This document shows, in pieces, positions 1-7,862 of a stretch of 14,147 nucleotides of DNA. Made by a program: the position numbers and the translations under genes. Source of the DNA: Planctomycetota bacterium (GTDB taxonomy: Bacteria > Planctomycetota > PLA2 > JAEUHO01); the NCBI GenBank assembly GCA_029213105.1, contig JARGNS010000036.1, forward strand, positions 1 through 14,147. Reading direction: 5' to 3'. Numbering within the stretch: the first letter of the stretch is position 1; every line of letters begins with the position of its first letter. Below the pieces are notes generated by a model that saw only the letters and a list, made by a program, of their open reading frames with translations, was not told the origin of the DNA and ran no database searches.

Positions 1-238
1 GCTTGGTGTGATCGAAGCGCACGGGCACGTCGGCCCAGAACACCTTGATGGTCGCCGGATCCTCGAGCTCGCCGAGAATCTTGCGGGAGCCGTCCGAGAG
101 GGTGTACAGCCCCTCCTCGGTCAGGTCGATGCGCGTGGCGGCGCGTGCGAGGACCGCATTCAACATCACGAGGACGGCCAGCAGCAGGAAGCCACTGAGC
201 CAAGAGAGTGAACGCACGCGGAAATTACGTCCCTGCAT
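1..238 (-). CDS. gldG: GldG-like ABC transporter auxiliary protein, N-terminal part (runs off left edge)
   Basis: Partial gene; only the first 79 residues are in the window. The protein starts at ATG (236-238), two bases after the gldF stop, with GGAGGT about ten bases upstream inside the end of gldF. After a short basic N-terminus there is one membrane segment (about residues 13-31), followed by the motif IDLTEEGLYTLSDGSRKIL (residues 37-55). That motif is typical of the periplasmic, ABC-2-associated GldG family (a short hydrophobic anchor, then an extracytoplasmic substrate-binding-like domain). In this family GldG is thought to work with the GldF permease and GldA ATPase as an export complex; the substrate is not known outside gliding Bacteroidetes. 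The gene order gldA-gldF-gldG supports the call. The rest of the protein cannot be judged. Confidence 0.85.
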   Translation of the reverse strand, partial: MQGRNFRVRSLSWLSGFLLLAVLVMLNAVLARAATRIDLTEEGLYTLSDGSRKILGELEDPATIKVFWADVPVRFDHTK

Positions 239-240
239 GG

Positions 241-963
241 TTAGCGATACCTCCGGTTCTCGACGGTCTGGGCGTTGAGGTACAGGAAGAACACCATGAA
301 GCTGACGAAGAAGAGGACGTCACGCATGTCGATGACACCGCGCCCCATGGCCTGGTAGTGCGATGCGAGCGAGAGTTGCTCGAACACGCTACCCAGAGAG
401 CCGCCGACCTTGTCCGCAAACTCGTACATCACGACGAAGGCCCCACCGATAAAGCCGGTAAGCAGGGACGCGATGATCTGGTGACGGGTCAGCGAGGAGA
501 TCCACAAGGCGAGCGCGAGCAGCGCCGCACTGAAGAGGAATGCACCGAAGTAGCCCCCCACCACGGGCCCCCAGTCGAGTTCACCGAGGTTGGCCACGGT
601 GATCGGGATGCCGACCGAGCCGATGAAGCAGACGAGGATCAGCGTGAGCGCGGCGAAGAACTTGCCGAGAACCAGCGCGCCGGTCTTGATCGGCAGCGTC
701 ATGAGCGTCTCGATGGTGCCGCCGAAGTACTCGCTGCTCCACAGGCGCATGCCGATCACGGCCACGACCACGACGAGCACGCGCTCGAACTGGAAGAACA
801 GGCCGCGGTGCAGCTCGGCCTTGTTGTAGATGAAGAATTCCTGGTCGAAGAAGAAGCGCCACGCAAGGAAGCCCACGAACAGCGCGATCACGATGTACGC
901 GATCGGACTGACGAAGTAGGACTTCAACTCCTTGCGGTAGACGGCGACGAAATCAGGCCACAT
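241..963 (-). CDS. gldF: ABC-2 type permease, GldF-like
   Basis: A 240-residue integral membrane permease, the usual length for GldF. Visible features are an N-terminal KELKSYFVSPIAYIV stretch (residues 11-25) leading into the first membrane segment. RLWSSEYFGGTIETLMTLPI (73-92) follows; it is the hallmark ABC-2 permease coupling region (family pattern R-x6-GTIE-L-x-TLP). There are about six hydrophobic segments (about 20-37, 60-72, 100-121, 132-155, 162-181, 214-231), and a C-terminal SHYQAMGRGVIDMRDVLFF stretch (201-219) is characteristic of the family. I chose ATG 963 rather than ATG 969 because GGGAG sits six bases upstream of 963 and directly abuts 969. The start overlaps the end of the ATPase gene by 11 nt, so the two are probably translationally coupled. 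It likely forms the membrane channel of an export system with the ATPase upstream and GldG downstream. Confidence 0.9.
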   Translation of the reverse strand: MWPDFVAVYRKELKSYFVSPIAYIVIALFVGFLAWRFFFDQEFFIYNKAELHRGLFFQFERVLVVVVAVIGMRLWSSEYFGGTIETLMTLPIKTGALVLGKFFAALTLILVCFIGSVGIPITVANLGELDWGPVVGGYFGAFLFSAALLALALWISSLTRHQIIASLLTGFIGGAFVVMYEFADKVGGSLGSVFEQLSLASHYQAMGRGVIDMRDVLFFVSFMVFFLYLNAQTVENRRYR

Positions 964-2011
964 CGTCATCTCCCTTCTGCTCGTTTGCAGAGTCGTCCGG
1001 TTGCTCGGAGTCCTGGGGATGGAGGTCGTCCATCGTGACGTGGTCACTGGCGGGACCGATGTCGTCCGCATCGTCGGGTGTCAGGACGGCAAAGGCATCC
1101 TCGAGGCTCGCGCGCTCGACGGCCAGGTGGACGAGCCCGAGGCCGGCCTCGTACGCGGCCTTGCTCATGGCCTCGCGTGCGGCGATCCCCTCTTCGCCCC
1201 CCGTGCTGAGACGCACGTGCACGAGGCCCGTGTCCTGGGCATCACGCTCGCAAGCCTCCACGGAGCCGAAGGGCAGTCCCTCGAAGGCTGCACGCGCCGC
1301 CTCGGGGGCACCGCGTACGATCATGCCGACCGTCGCGCCCCCCGTGGCCTGGGTGCGCACTTCCTCGACGGTGCCGTCCGCGACGACCTGTCCCTTGTGG
1401 ATCGCGATGACGCGATCGCAGACGGCCTCGACCTCGGGCAGGATGTGCGAAGAGAAGACGATCGTGTGGGCCTCGGCGAGGCTGCGCACGAATTTGCGCA
1501 TCTCCGTCTGCTGGTTCGGATCCAGACCGGAGGTGGGTTCGTCGAGAATGAGGATCGGCGGACGATGCAGCAGCGCCGTGGCCAGGCCGACGCGCTGGCG
1601 GAAGCCGCGCGAGAACGAGGCGATGATCTGGTGCTCGCGGCCGAGCAGACCGGCGTCATCCAGCGCGGCGCCGATGGCGCGTCGCCGCTCGTCGCCCGTC
1701 AGGCCACGCGCGGCCGCGGTGAACCGCAGGGCCTCGCGCAGGCGCATGTCCAGGTAGAGCGGATTGCCTTCCGGCAGGTAGCCGATCTGCGTCTGGACGG
1801 CGTGGGGGTCGTCCAGCACCTCGATGCCGCCGACCGTCACGCTGCCGCTCGTCGGGGACAGGAACCCCGTGGTGATGCGCATCGCGGTGGACTTGCCCGC
1901 GCCGTTCGGACCGAGCAGGCCGACGACTTCGCCGGACTCGATCTGGAAGTCGATGCCACGCAGGGCGCGCACCGCTCCGTAGTTCTTCGTCAGGTCCCGT
2001 GCCTCGATCAT
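953..2011 (-). CDS. gldA: ABC transporter ATP-binding protein, GldA-like
   Basis: A 352-residue ABC ATPase that should power the GldF/GldG complex at the inner face of the cytoplasmic membrane. Visible motifs, in order: Walker A GPNGAGKST (residues 34-42), Q-loop region IGYLPEGNPLYLDM (76-89), signature SFSRGFRQRVGLA (132-144), Walker B ILILDEPTSGLDP (153-165) with E158 as the catalytic base, and H-loop H189 in SSHILPEVE. The Q-loop glutamine is replaced by glutamate in YLPE-NPLY; this is usual in GldA-type ATPases and is not a defect. Residues 230-310 form the regulatory C-terminal domain of long ABC-2 ATPases. The last 40 or so residues are acidic and low complexity and overlap the gldF start. 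GGAGG lies nine bases before ATG 2011, and a candidate promoter lies upstream at 2076-2105. Confidence 0.92.
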   Translation of the reverse strand: MIEARDLTKNYGAVRALRGIDFQIESGEVVGLLGPNGAGKSTAMRITTGFLSPTSGSVTVGGIEVLDDPHAVQTQIGYLPEGNPLYLDMRLREALRFTAAARGLTGDERRRAIGAALDDAGLLGREHQIIASFSRGFRQRVGLATALLHRPPILILDEPTSGLDPNQQTEMRKFVRSLAEAHTIVFSSHILPEVEAVCDRVIAIHKGQVVADGTVEEVRTQATGGATVGMIVRGAPEAARAAFEGLPFGSVEACERDAQDTGLVHVRLSTGGEEGIAAREAMSKAAYEAGLGLVHLAVERASLEDAFAVLTPDDADDIGPASDHVTMDDLHPQDSEQPDDSANEQKGDDDVA

Positions 2012-2075
2012 GGGCCCTTGCCTCCAAGCAACTGTCCCAAGCGTCCCGGATGCCGGAACGCGGGCTCAGAAGCCT

Positions 2076-2105
2076 ACTAGATGCCGCAAGACGAGGGTCG
2101 GTCAA
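2076..2105 (-). promoter_or_regulatory. Candidate sigma-70 type promoter for gldAFG
   Basis: In the 130-base gap between the NYN gene and gldA, the minus strand reads TTGACC (2105-2100), an 18-base spacer, then TCTAGT (2081-2076). These match the -35 consensus at five of six and the -10 consensus at four of six positions. The site lies about 65 bases upstream of the gldA start, so the gldAFG cluster could have its own promoter. It was found by eye only; chance matches are possible, and the sigma factor preferences of this organism are unknown. Confidence 0.35.
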
Positions 2106-2141
2106 GCGCCGTCCGGGGCGCGAGACGAATCCGGGTCACGA

Positions 2142-3125
2142 TCAGTTCACGACGGGGGAGAGATCGTCGGCCTCGACCGCGTCCTCGGCCTCGGCCGCCT
2201 CGGCCTCGGCCGCGGCCTTCAGGACCTCGATGACGATCTCGTTCTCGCGATCGAGACGGCAGGCCGTGACCGGATCGGTCCGATCGTTCACGTTCCCGAC
2301 CGTGTACATCTCGATCAGCCCCTCGTCGACCGCCTCGTTCATGAGGTCGCGCTTGATGCGCGGGTCATCGATCGCACAGTTGTGCGGGCCGAGGACCTTG
2401 TTGACGAGGTAGCGCACGCCGACGAAGGGCAGACGCTGCTCGAGTTCGTCGATCAGCTGGACGAAGCTCGTCCAGTCGTAGTTCTCGAAGTTCGGCTCGG
2501 TCAGCAGGGGGCGATCGTGCTGCGCCGCGGCGCGCTCCTCGCGGCGTCCGCCCGCCTGACCGGCGCCGCCGTCGGACGAGCGGCCGCCCGGCGCGCGATC
2601 GCGCGAGGGGCGCAGCGTGACGGCCGTCGCTTCCTTGCCGGCAAGCACGTCCTCGAAAGCCTCGAAGCGGTCGGCCTCGGCCTTGAGCTCGTCGACCGGC
2701 GTCGCGCTCGAGGCCACGACCACGACCTCGCTGCCGTCACCGCGCAGGGCCTGCACGAGGGGTACGAGGCTGAGGTCGCTCGTGACGAGGACGTAGGCAT
2801 CGGGCTCGTCGCCGCCGTAGAGCGCCTCCATGGCATCGATTGCCAGGCGGATGTGACTGCGGTCCTCGCCGTCCTCCGTCGCGGGCACGAGCACGGGCGC
2901 GAGACGGGTGCCGTTGAGCTGGCGCGCGAGCTCGGGCTCGCGGGTCCAGTCGGCATAGGCCCGGGCGACGCCGACGCGGCCCACGCCACCGGCATACTTC
3001 ACGAGGGCACGGGCGATGTCACGACCGGCGGGCGTCGCGTCGGCGCTGCCATCCTCGGGCGTGAGCTGCTGGCGGAGGTTCGCGAAGTCGACGAGCAGGG
3101 TCACGTGTGCACGGGCGTCAGCCAT
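2142..3125 (-). CDS. NYN-domain protein (putative RNase) with C-terminal helix-turn-helix-like domain
   Basis: A 327-residue cytoplasmic protein. Residues 8-160 look like a NYN/LabA-type (DUF88, PIN-like) domain: hydrophobic strand then VDFANLR (12-18) with D13 and N16, acidic D97 in HIRLAIDAME, and YVLVTSDLSLVPLVQAL (111-127) with D117, then a strand EVVVVASS (133-140). These acidic residues are the metal-binding positions expected in this nuclease fold. Residues 165-208 are a charged Gly/Arg-rich linker. Residues 218-295 form a second compact domain (SFVQLIDELEQRLPFVGVRY, then IKRDLMNEAVDEGLIEMY) that reads like a winged helix or OST-HTH/LOTUS-like module, suggesting RNA binding. The tail (302-321) is Ala/Glu-rich. 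I chose ATG 3125 because GGAG lies nine bases upstream; an in-frame ATG at 3140 lacks a ribosome binding site. RNase activity is a family inference. It may be a separate unit from gldA, 130 bases downstream. Confidence 0.75.
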   Translation of the reverse strand: MADARAHVTLLVDFANLRQQLTPEDGSADATPAGRDIARALVKYAGGVGRVGVARAYADWTREPELARQLNGTRLAPVLVPATEDGEDRSHIRLAIDAMEALYGGDEPDAYVLVTSDLSLVPLVQALRGDGSEVVVVASSATPVDELKAEADRFEAFEDVLAGKEATAVTLRPSRDRAPGGRSSDGGAGQAGGRREERAAAQHDRPLLTEPNFENYDWTSFVQLIDELEQRLPFVGVRYLVNKVLGPHNCAIDDPRIKRDLMNEAVDEGLIEMYTVGNVNDRTDPVTACRLDRENEIVIEVLKAAAEAEAAEAEDAVEADDLSPVVN

Positions 3126-3303
3126 TCGAGTCATCTCCAATACGCGATCCGAGCGCCATGGATTGGGGGGAGGCGCCGATCACAGAATGCGGGGGCGTTG
3201 TACCCGCCTCATCCGAACCTACGCCAATCTTCACGAGCGCCCCATCCTGTTTGGGGTGCCTGTCGAACATCGGCCATGCACAATGCGCAGCCAAGAGGTA
3301 GTC
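3126..3303. other. Divergent intergenic region between NYN gene and SDR gene
   Basis: This 178-base region must contain the outward promoters for both the NYN gene (minus) and the SDR gene (plus), since both start here. I see no strong -35/-10 pair on either strand. Weak possibilities are TTGTAC at 3198-3203 on plus and TACAAC on minus in the same place. The only clear structure is the hairpin at 3237-3259. AGAGGT at 3295-3300 is the ribosome binding site of the SDR gene. Confidence 0.6.
3237..3259 (+). other. Inverted repeat in the SDR leader
   Basis: GCGCCCCA (3237-3244) and TGGGGTGC (3252-3259) can pair over eight positions (one G-U) around the seven-base loop TCCTGTT. It lies 45 bases before the SDR start codon. 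There is no T-run after it, so it is not an obvious terminator. It could be an operator or a leader RNA hairpin; function unknown. Confidence 0.4.
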
Positions 3304-4059
3304 ATGCGCGGAACCGATAGCACCCATCGCCCTCTCGCAGGCCGCAAGGCACTGGTCACCGGTGGCTCACGGCGCCTGGGGCGCGCCATGGTCATGTCGC
3401 TGGCGCAGGCCGGTGCGGATGTCGTCGTCCATCATCGCTCCGACCCGGCCCGGGCCGTGGCCACGGCGGACGCAGCCCGCGCGGTGGGCGTGGTGGCCAC
3501 CGTCGCCCAGGCCGACCTGGGCGTTGCCGAGGCGTGCGTCGCGCTCGTGCAGCAGGCGCAGGACACCCTGGGTGGGCTGGATGTGCTCGTGAACAACGCT
3601 GCCATCTTCGAGCGCACGCCGCTGGCCACCCTCGCCCCCGAGGACTTCGATCGCCACATGCGCGTCAACGCAGCAAGCGTCCACGCCACCAGCCTGGCGG
3701 CCGGCAAGACGATGGTCGCGCAGGGGCACGGCGACATCATCAACATCGCATGCATTTCCGCCCTGCGGCCGTACGCGGGCTATGTCCCGTACAGCGCGAG
3801 CAAGGCCGCCGTCGTCAACCTCACCCAGGGCTTCGCCAAGCTCCTTGCCCCCCACGTGCGCGTGAACGCCATCGCGCCGGGGCCGATCCTGCCCCCGGCC
3901 GGGGAGGACCCTGCCCAGGGCGAGCGGGCGATCCAGGCCACCCTGCTGAAACGCTGGGGCAGCCCCGACGACATCGCGGCGGCTCTGCTGTTCCTGCTGC
4001 AGGCACCGTACGTGACGGGCTACACGCTCGCGGTGGACGGCGGTCGATCGATCACCTGA
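3304..4059 (+). CDS. Short-chain dehydrogenase/reductase, pteridine-reductase-like
   Basis: A 251-residue classical SDR, a cytosolic NAD(P)H-dependent oxidoreductase. Visible: the nucleotide-binding motif ALVTGGSRRLGRAM (residues 16-29), NNAA (97-100), N122, catalytic S152, and the catalytic pair Y163 and K167 in YSASK, then APGPI (191-195) and the C-terminal VTGYTLAVDGG (237-247). All four catalytic positions (N, S, Y, K) are present, so it should be active. The Arg-Arg in the glycine motif (TGGSRRLG) and HHRSD after the second strand (43-47) are features of NADPH-dependent pteridine reductases (FolM/PTR1-like), making dihydrofolate or dihydropterin a reasonable substrate guess. A 3-oxoacyl-reductase-like role cannot be excluded. 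ATG 3304 has AAGAGG five bases upstream. The 3' end overlaps the convergent membrane-protein gene by 40 nt. Confidence 0.88.
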   Translation: MRGTDSTHRPLAGRKALVTGGSRRLGRAMVMSLAQAGADVVVHHRSDPARAVATADAARAVGVVATVAQADLGVAEACVALVQQAQDTLGGLDVLVNNAAIFERTPLATLAPEDFDRHMRVNAASVHATSLAAGKTMVAQGHGDIINIACISALRPYAGYVPYSASKAAVVNLTQGFAKLLAPHVRVNAIAPGPILPPAGEDPAQGERAIQATLLKRWGSPDDIAAALLFLLQAPYVTGYTLAVDGGRSIT

Positions 4060-7000
4060 TCCCCCGCAAGGACCGGCCCCGGATCGTCGCCGTCTTCGCC
4101 GTAGCCGCCGAGGCGGTAGACGTGCTCGCGGTAGATCCGCAGATCGATCAGCGCCAGCGTCTGCACGATGCGCAGGGTCACCATCTGCTCGCTGATGCGT
4201 CCCGGGTTGCGTAGCAGGTCGGCGAGGCGATCCGCCCCGCGCTCGAACGCGCCGTCCTCACCGAAGCCGCTCCATGCCAAGAGGGCGTAGCGCGCCCCAC
4301 CCACGTCGTGGACCACCGCACGCCACATGCCCTTGCGGCTGCCGCGATCGTCGCGGCCGTGCTGCTTCCACCAGCGGTGAAAGGCCAGCCAGAGTCGCGG
4401 ACGGGGCCACCACGACCAGGGCAGGGGCGGCCGGTCGAGAACGCCCGCCAGCGTCTCGCGCAGGACCTCCCCGCAGGAGAGCAGGGAACGGACGCCCCGG
4501 AAGTCACCCCGGTAGGCCACGGTCGCCGCACGCACGTGCTCGCGTCCCAGCGCTTCCGGCTCGACGCCGATGATGCGCGCCGCACGGCCGAGCAGGTCCC
4601 GCGTCTCGATCAGTTGCGCGAGGCGACGCACATCGGCCTCGGCCCGGGCCTGCTCCCCCTCGAGCTGGCGCCGCTGGCGGCCCGTCGCATCGAGGAACTG
4701 CAGGTCCTGCTCCCAGCCGGCGTTCTCGAGCCCCGTCTCGGCCGCCCCCGGCACGCGCACCCCCAGGTACTCGGCATCGAACCGGGCACGCTGCCAGAGG
4801 CTCGCCCAGACGATCGGGTCCCGCATACGCCCGATCTTGCGCTGCGCCGCGTGGAAGTCGGACTCCGTGGCGCCGCCGAGGTCGCCGCGCGTGCGCGGTG
4901 TGCGGATCTCGGAGATGGCCTTGAGGAGCCAGCGCAGGAGGCGGCCGACCATCTTCAGCCAGCGCCAGAACACCCGCAGGGGGATCACGAACGCACGCCC
5001 GCCACCGAACCAGCGGTCGTAGACGCGGTACAGATTGAGGACGCGCTGGTCCTTGGGTCGTGCGTGCAGGGGGTAGGTTCCGAACACCTCCCGGAAGAGC
5101 CCGCGACGATCGCGCTGCAGGTTGCGCCGCACCTCGGTGCCGAAGCGCTCCTCCACCTCCTGATCGCGCCCGGGGTCGTCATCCAGGAAGTGCAGGGCGG
5201 TGAAGGCGGTCGTGATGTAGCCGCGACGCTGCAGGTGCAGCCGTTCGACCTCTCCCTCCGGCGGCTTGCCGCTCGAGATCCACGACTCGTAGCGAATGCG
5301 CTCGCGATCCGAGCAGAACGGCAGTTCCCCCAGGGGAATCGCATAGCGGTTGTATTCGACCACCAGACGCGCGACCGCCTGGGCGATCGCCTTCGAGATG
5401 AAGGAGAACCACAGGTACGGGCCCCGCACGGCAGAGCGCGAGTTCGTGAGGTCCAGCGCCAGCAACGCCGCGCGCTCCTTGCGATCCACGCGCAGCGAAA
5501 GCCCGCGCATCTGCCGCAGCGCGGGGTTGCCGATCAACTGACTCGTCGTGCGCGAATCGGACTCGCCGAACAGCGCGCCGTCCAGGCCATCCCGGTAGAG
5601 CAGGATCGCACGCTCCATCGCGTCGGTCAGGCTGCCGAGATCGCGCCCAGCCCGAGCCTGCACGAGCCAGTGCCGCACGGCCGCGCCGAACAGCTCACTC
5701 CGTGTCTGACCGCTGTCCTCGTGCGCGACCCCCAGCGCAAGCTCCTCGGCCCGGAACACGCGCGCGTCGAACAAGGTCGCATCGCGATCGATGTAGCGTC
5801 CCTTGATCGCCTCGGTCAATGCGAGGAACTGCGCCTGCACGGTCTGCTCGTAGAAGCTCGTGGCCTGGCCGGCCAGGCGCTTCAGCCACCAGCCGATGCC
5901 CAGGACGAAGATGCAGATCGCGCCGAGCACATAGATGACCGGTCCGAGGAAGCGCTCCAGGAAGGAGGCCAGCCAATCGAGGCCGCGCGCGTCGAAGAGC
6001 TGGATCACGCCCAGCACCAGCAGGTACCCCACACCGAACAGCGCCAGGCGGTACGCGGGCCGGAAGCTGCTGCGCACCATCGTCGTGCCGACGCGATCGA
6101 CGAACTCCGACGGTGTGACGGTGCCGTGCAGGTCCGCGAACCAGAACCAACGGTCATGATGCCGGCGCAGCTCGCGCGCGGCCGTGTGGCTCGCGGAGGC
6201 CGCGACCTCCGCCGCGGACATGTGCGGGGCCACCCGCGGCACGTAGCGCCGCAGCACGGGCAGCCAGCGCACGGAAGGGCGCGCGAAGGCGCGCACCGCC
6301 CGCGCGATGCGGGCGACGAAGTCGCCGCCGAGGTCCGCCTCGAGCTGGGCCGGTGACACGCTGTCGAGCTTGCGCAGCATCTGGTCGGCGGGCAGCTCGC
6401 GCGCGGCGGTCGCCGCGTGCACTTCGGCGTGCCGGACGGTGCGCGTGAGTCCACGTGCACGCGCGGCCTCGATGCCGCGGACCCGTGCCGCCGCGACCTC
6501 GACCTGCGCCGCCTCGGGCGCCGCGTGCAGCAGCTCGCGCCACTCGCTGTTCAGTGCCGAGCGCAGGCGCCAGACGCGCGCCGAGAGGCTCTCGTCCTGG
6601 CGATCAGCCCGCCGCCGCTCCTCGCGCGTGGGGAAGAGCACGATGTCGTGGTTGAGGAGGTGGCTGTAGCGCCGCCCCATGCGATCGAAACCGCGCGCGA
6701 GGAACCCGATGGCACGCGCGTAGCGCGTCAGGCGCACGACGCGGGCCAGGCGCCAGGCGCGCAGCACGCGTGCGAGTTCTGCGGCCTTGAGGCCCTCGCC
6801 CGCGTGCAGCACATGCACCGACACGGCGATCAGACCAACCGGCACGGATGGCACGAGATCGATCAGGAAGTGGCGCAGGAACCAGCGAGCGCGGCCATCG
6901 ACCATCTTGAGCTTCACGAAGAACTCGAGCAGGAAGACGAAACACGCGAGTGTGTCGAGGATCGCGAGGCCGATGTGGACCTCGTCGGAGAGGCTGCTCT

Positions 7001-7862
7001 CGATGATGTCGTTGCCGAGTTCGTCGACGCCGACGACCTCGGAGCACGCAACCTCCACGGCCAGGATCGCCAGGACCAGGAAGATCAGCCAGACGATCAT
7101 CTTGTCGAAGCGCCGCACGCGCTTCGCGCCAAAGCGATCCTCGAGCCGCCCTTGCAGCTCGCGCTCCTGGGTCTCGCGCGCCAGCCGTCGACGCTTGCGC
7201 CGCAGTCGCGCCGCGGCTCGATCCGGCGTCGGCACGTGCGCGAGCTGCCAGTCGATGTCGGAGGCGATCAGGTCGATGTGCACCGCCGCGCAGTGCGGCC
7301 CCACGTCGTCCACCGCCGTCAGCACGACGTCCGCGGCATCGGCGATCCGCGAGGCCCAGTCCGCGCGCACGGACTCCCCGGGCTGCTCGCGCTCGATCGC
7401 CGCCAGGTACGCGACGCGCAGCGGCTCGCGCTGGCTCGCCAGCGGCGGCTCGAGCGCATGGCCGTCATGACGACGGGTCACGGCCTCGGTGTCGAGCAGC
7501 GTCGCCTCGCGCAGCCCCTGGAAGCAGGCCTCGGCGCTGCCGGCGTCGGCCGCCTCCCCCGCCCGCTGACGCCAGCTCCAGGCGTCGTCCTCCACGAGTT
7601 GCTCCACGAGGCGCTCGGCCCCCGTGTCGGCGTCGAGCTCCTGCTCCGCGATCTGGTCGCGCCAGTCGGCCGCGAAGGTCAGGGCGGGCAGTCCGCGGTG
7701 GCGTGCGAAGCCGGCGTCGTCGCTGGCCGCGCGCGCGGTGAAGCCGATCAGATCCTGCTCGAGGGTCGAGAGGAGGGCCGCGCGGCGCAGGGCGTCCGTG
7801 TCGCTGTCCGCGGTCAGGGCGCGCAGCCGTCCGCGCAGGTGCTCGAGCTCTTCCTGCCGCAC
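4020..7862 (-). CDS. Large membrane protein with S1-S4 voltage-sensor domain, no recognisable pore
   Basis: A 1280-residue protein of unknown function. Residues 1-250 are soluble, Ala/Glu/Arg-rich and helical. Residues 254-390 match a voltage-sensor domain. S1 is about 254-272. S2 is about 295-318, with F310 and E313 spaced as in the charge-transfer centre of potassium channels, plus K317. S3 is about 328-350 with D335. S4 is about 363-390 with arginines at 365, 368, 371, 374, 377, 380 and 383, a perfect every-third pattern. After S4 there is no adjacent S5-pore-S6. Two membrane segments appear only 210 residues later (about 603-623 and 640-660), separated by a short loop without a TxGYG-like filter. 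Residues 665-1280 are soluble except for a basic amphipathic stretch (956-982), and match nothing I recognise. I chose GTG 7862 because GGAGGAGGGGGG lies just upstream; an upstream in-frame GTG at 7991 gives a less protein-like extension. The gene lies downstream of selD. Confidence 0.85.
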   Translation of the reverse strand: MRQEELEHLRGRLRALTADSDTDALRRAALLSTLEQDLIGFTARAASDDAGFARHRGLPALTFAADWRDQIAEQELDADTGAERLVEQLVEDDAWSWRQRAGEAADAGSAEACFQGLREATLLDTEAVTRRHDGHALEPPLASQREPLRVAYLAAIEREQPGESVRADWASRIADAADVVLTAVDDVGPHCAAVHIDLIASDIDWQLAHVPTPDRAAARLRRKRRRLARETQERELQGRLEDRFGAKRVRRFDKMIVWLIFLVLAILAVEVACSEVVGVDELGNDIIESSLSDEVHIGLAILDTLACFVFLLEFFVKLKMVDGRARWFLRHFLIDLVPSVPVGLIAVSVHVLHAGEGLKAAELARVLRAWRLARVVRLTRYARAIGFLARGFDRMGRRYSHLLNHDIVLFPTREERRRADRQDESLSARVWRLRSALNSEWRELLHAAPEAAQVEVAAARVRGIEAARARGLTRTVRHAEVHAATAARELPADQMLRKLDSVSPAQLEADLGGDFVARIARAVRAFARPSVRWLPVLRRYVPRVAPHMSAAEVAASASHTAARELRRHHDRWFWFADLHGTVTPSEFVDRVGTTMVRSSFRPAYRLALFGVGYLLVLGVIQLFDARGLDWLASFLERFLGPVIYVLGAICIFVLGIGWWLKRLAGQATSFYEQTVQAQFLALTEAIKGRYIDRDATLFDARVFRAEELALGVAHEDSGQTRSELFGAAVRHWLVQARAGRDLGSLTDAMERAILLYRDGLDGALFGESDSRTTSQLIGNPALRQMRGLSLRVDRKERAALLALDLTNSRSAVRGPYLWFSFISKAIAQAVARLVVEYNRYAIPLGELPFCSDRERIRYESWISSGKPPEGEVERLHLQRRGYITTAFTALHFLDDDPGRDQEVEERFGTEVRRNLQRDRRGLFREVFGTYPLHARPKDQRVLNLYRVYDRWFGGGRAFVIPLRVFWRWLKMVGRLLRWLLKAISEIRTPRTRGDLGGATESDFHAAQRKIGRMRDPIVWASLWQRARFDAEYLGVRVPGAAETGLENAGWEQDLQFLDATGRQRRQLEGEQARAEADVRRLAQLIETRDLLGRAARIIGVEPEALGREHVRAATVAYRGDFRGVRSLLSCGEVLRETLAGVLDRPPLPWSWWPRPRLWLAFHRWWKQHGRDDRGSRKGMWRAVVHDVGGARYALLAWSGFGEDGAFERGADRLADLLRNPGRISEQMVTLRIVQTLALIDLRIYREHVYRLGGYGEDGDDPGPVLAGDQVIDRPPSTASV

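Noticed and set aside
76..84. GldA Q-loop glutamate as a broken ATPase (residue numbers of GldA)
   Set aside because: GldA-type ATPases commonly have YLPE at this place, and all other ATPase motifs are intact.
4308..6356. 682-codon plus-strand open frame
   Set aside because: Antisense shadow of the voltage-sensor protein; composition is Arg/Ala/His-rich with no domain motif.
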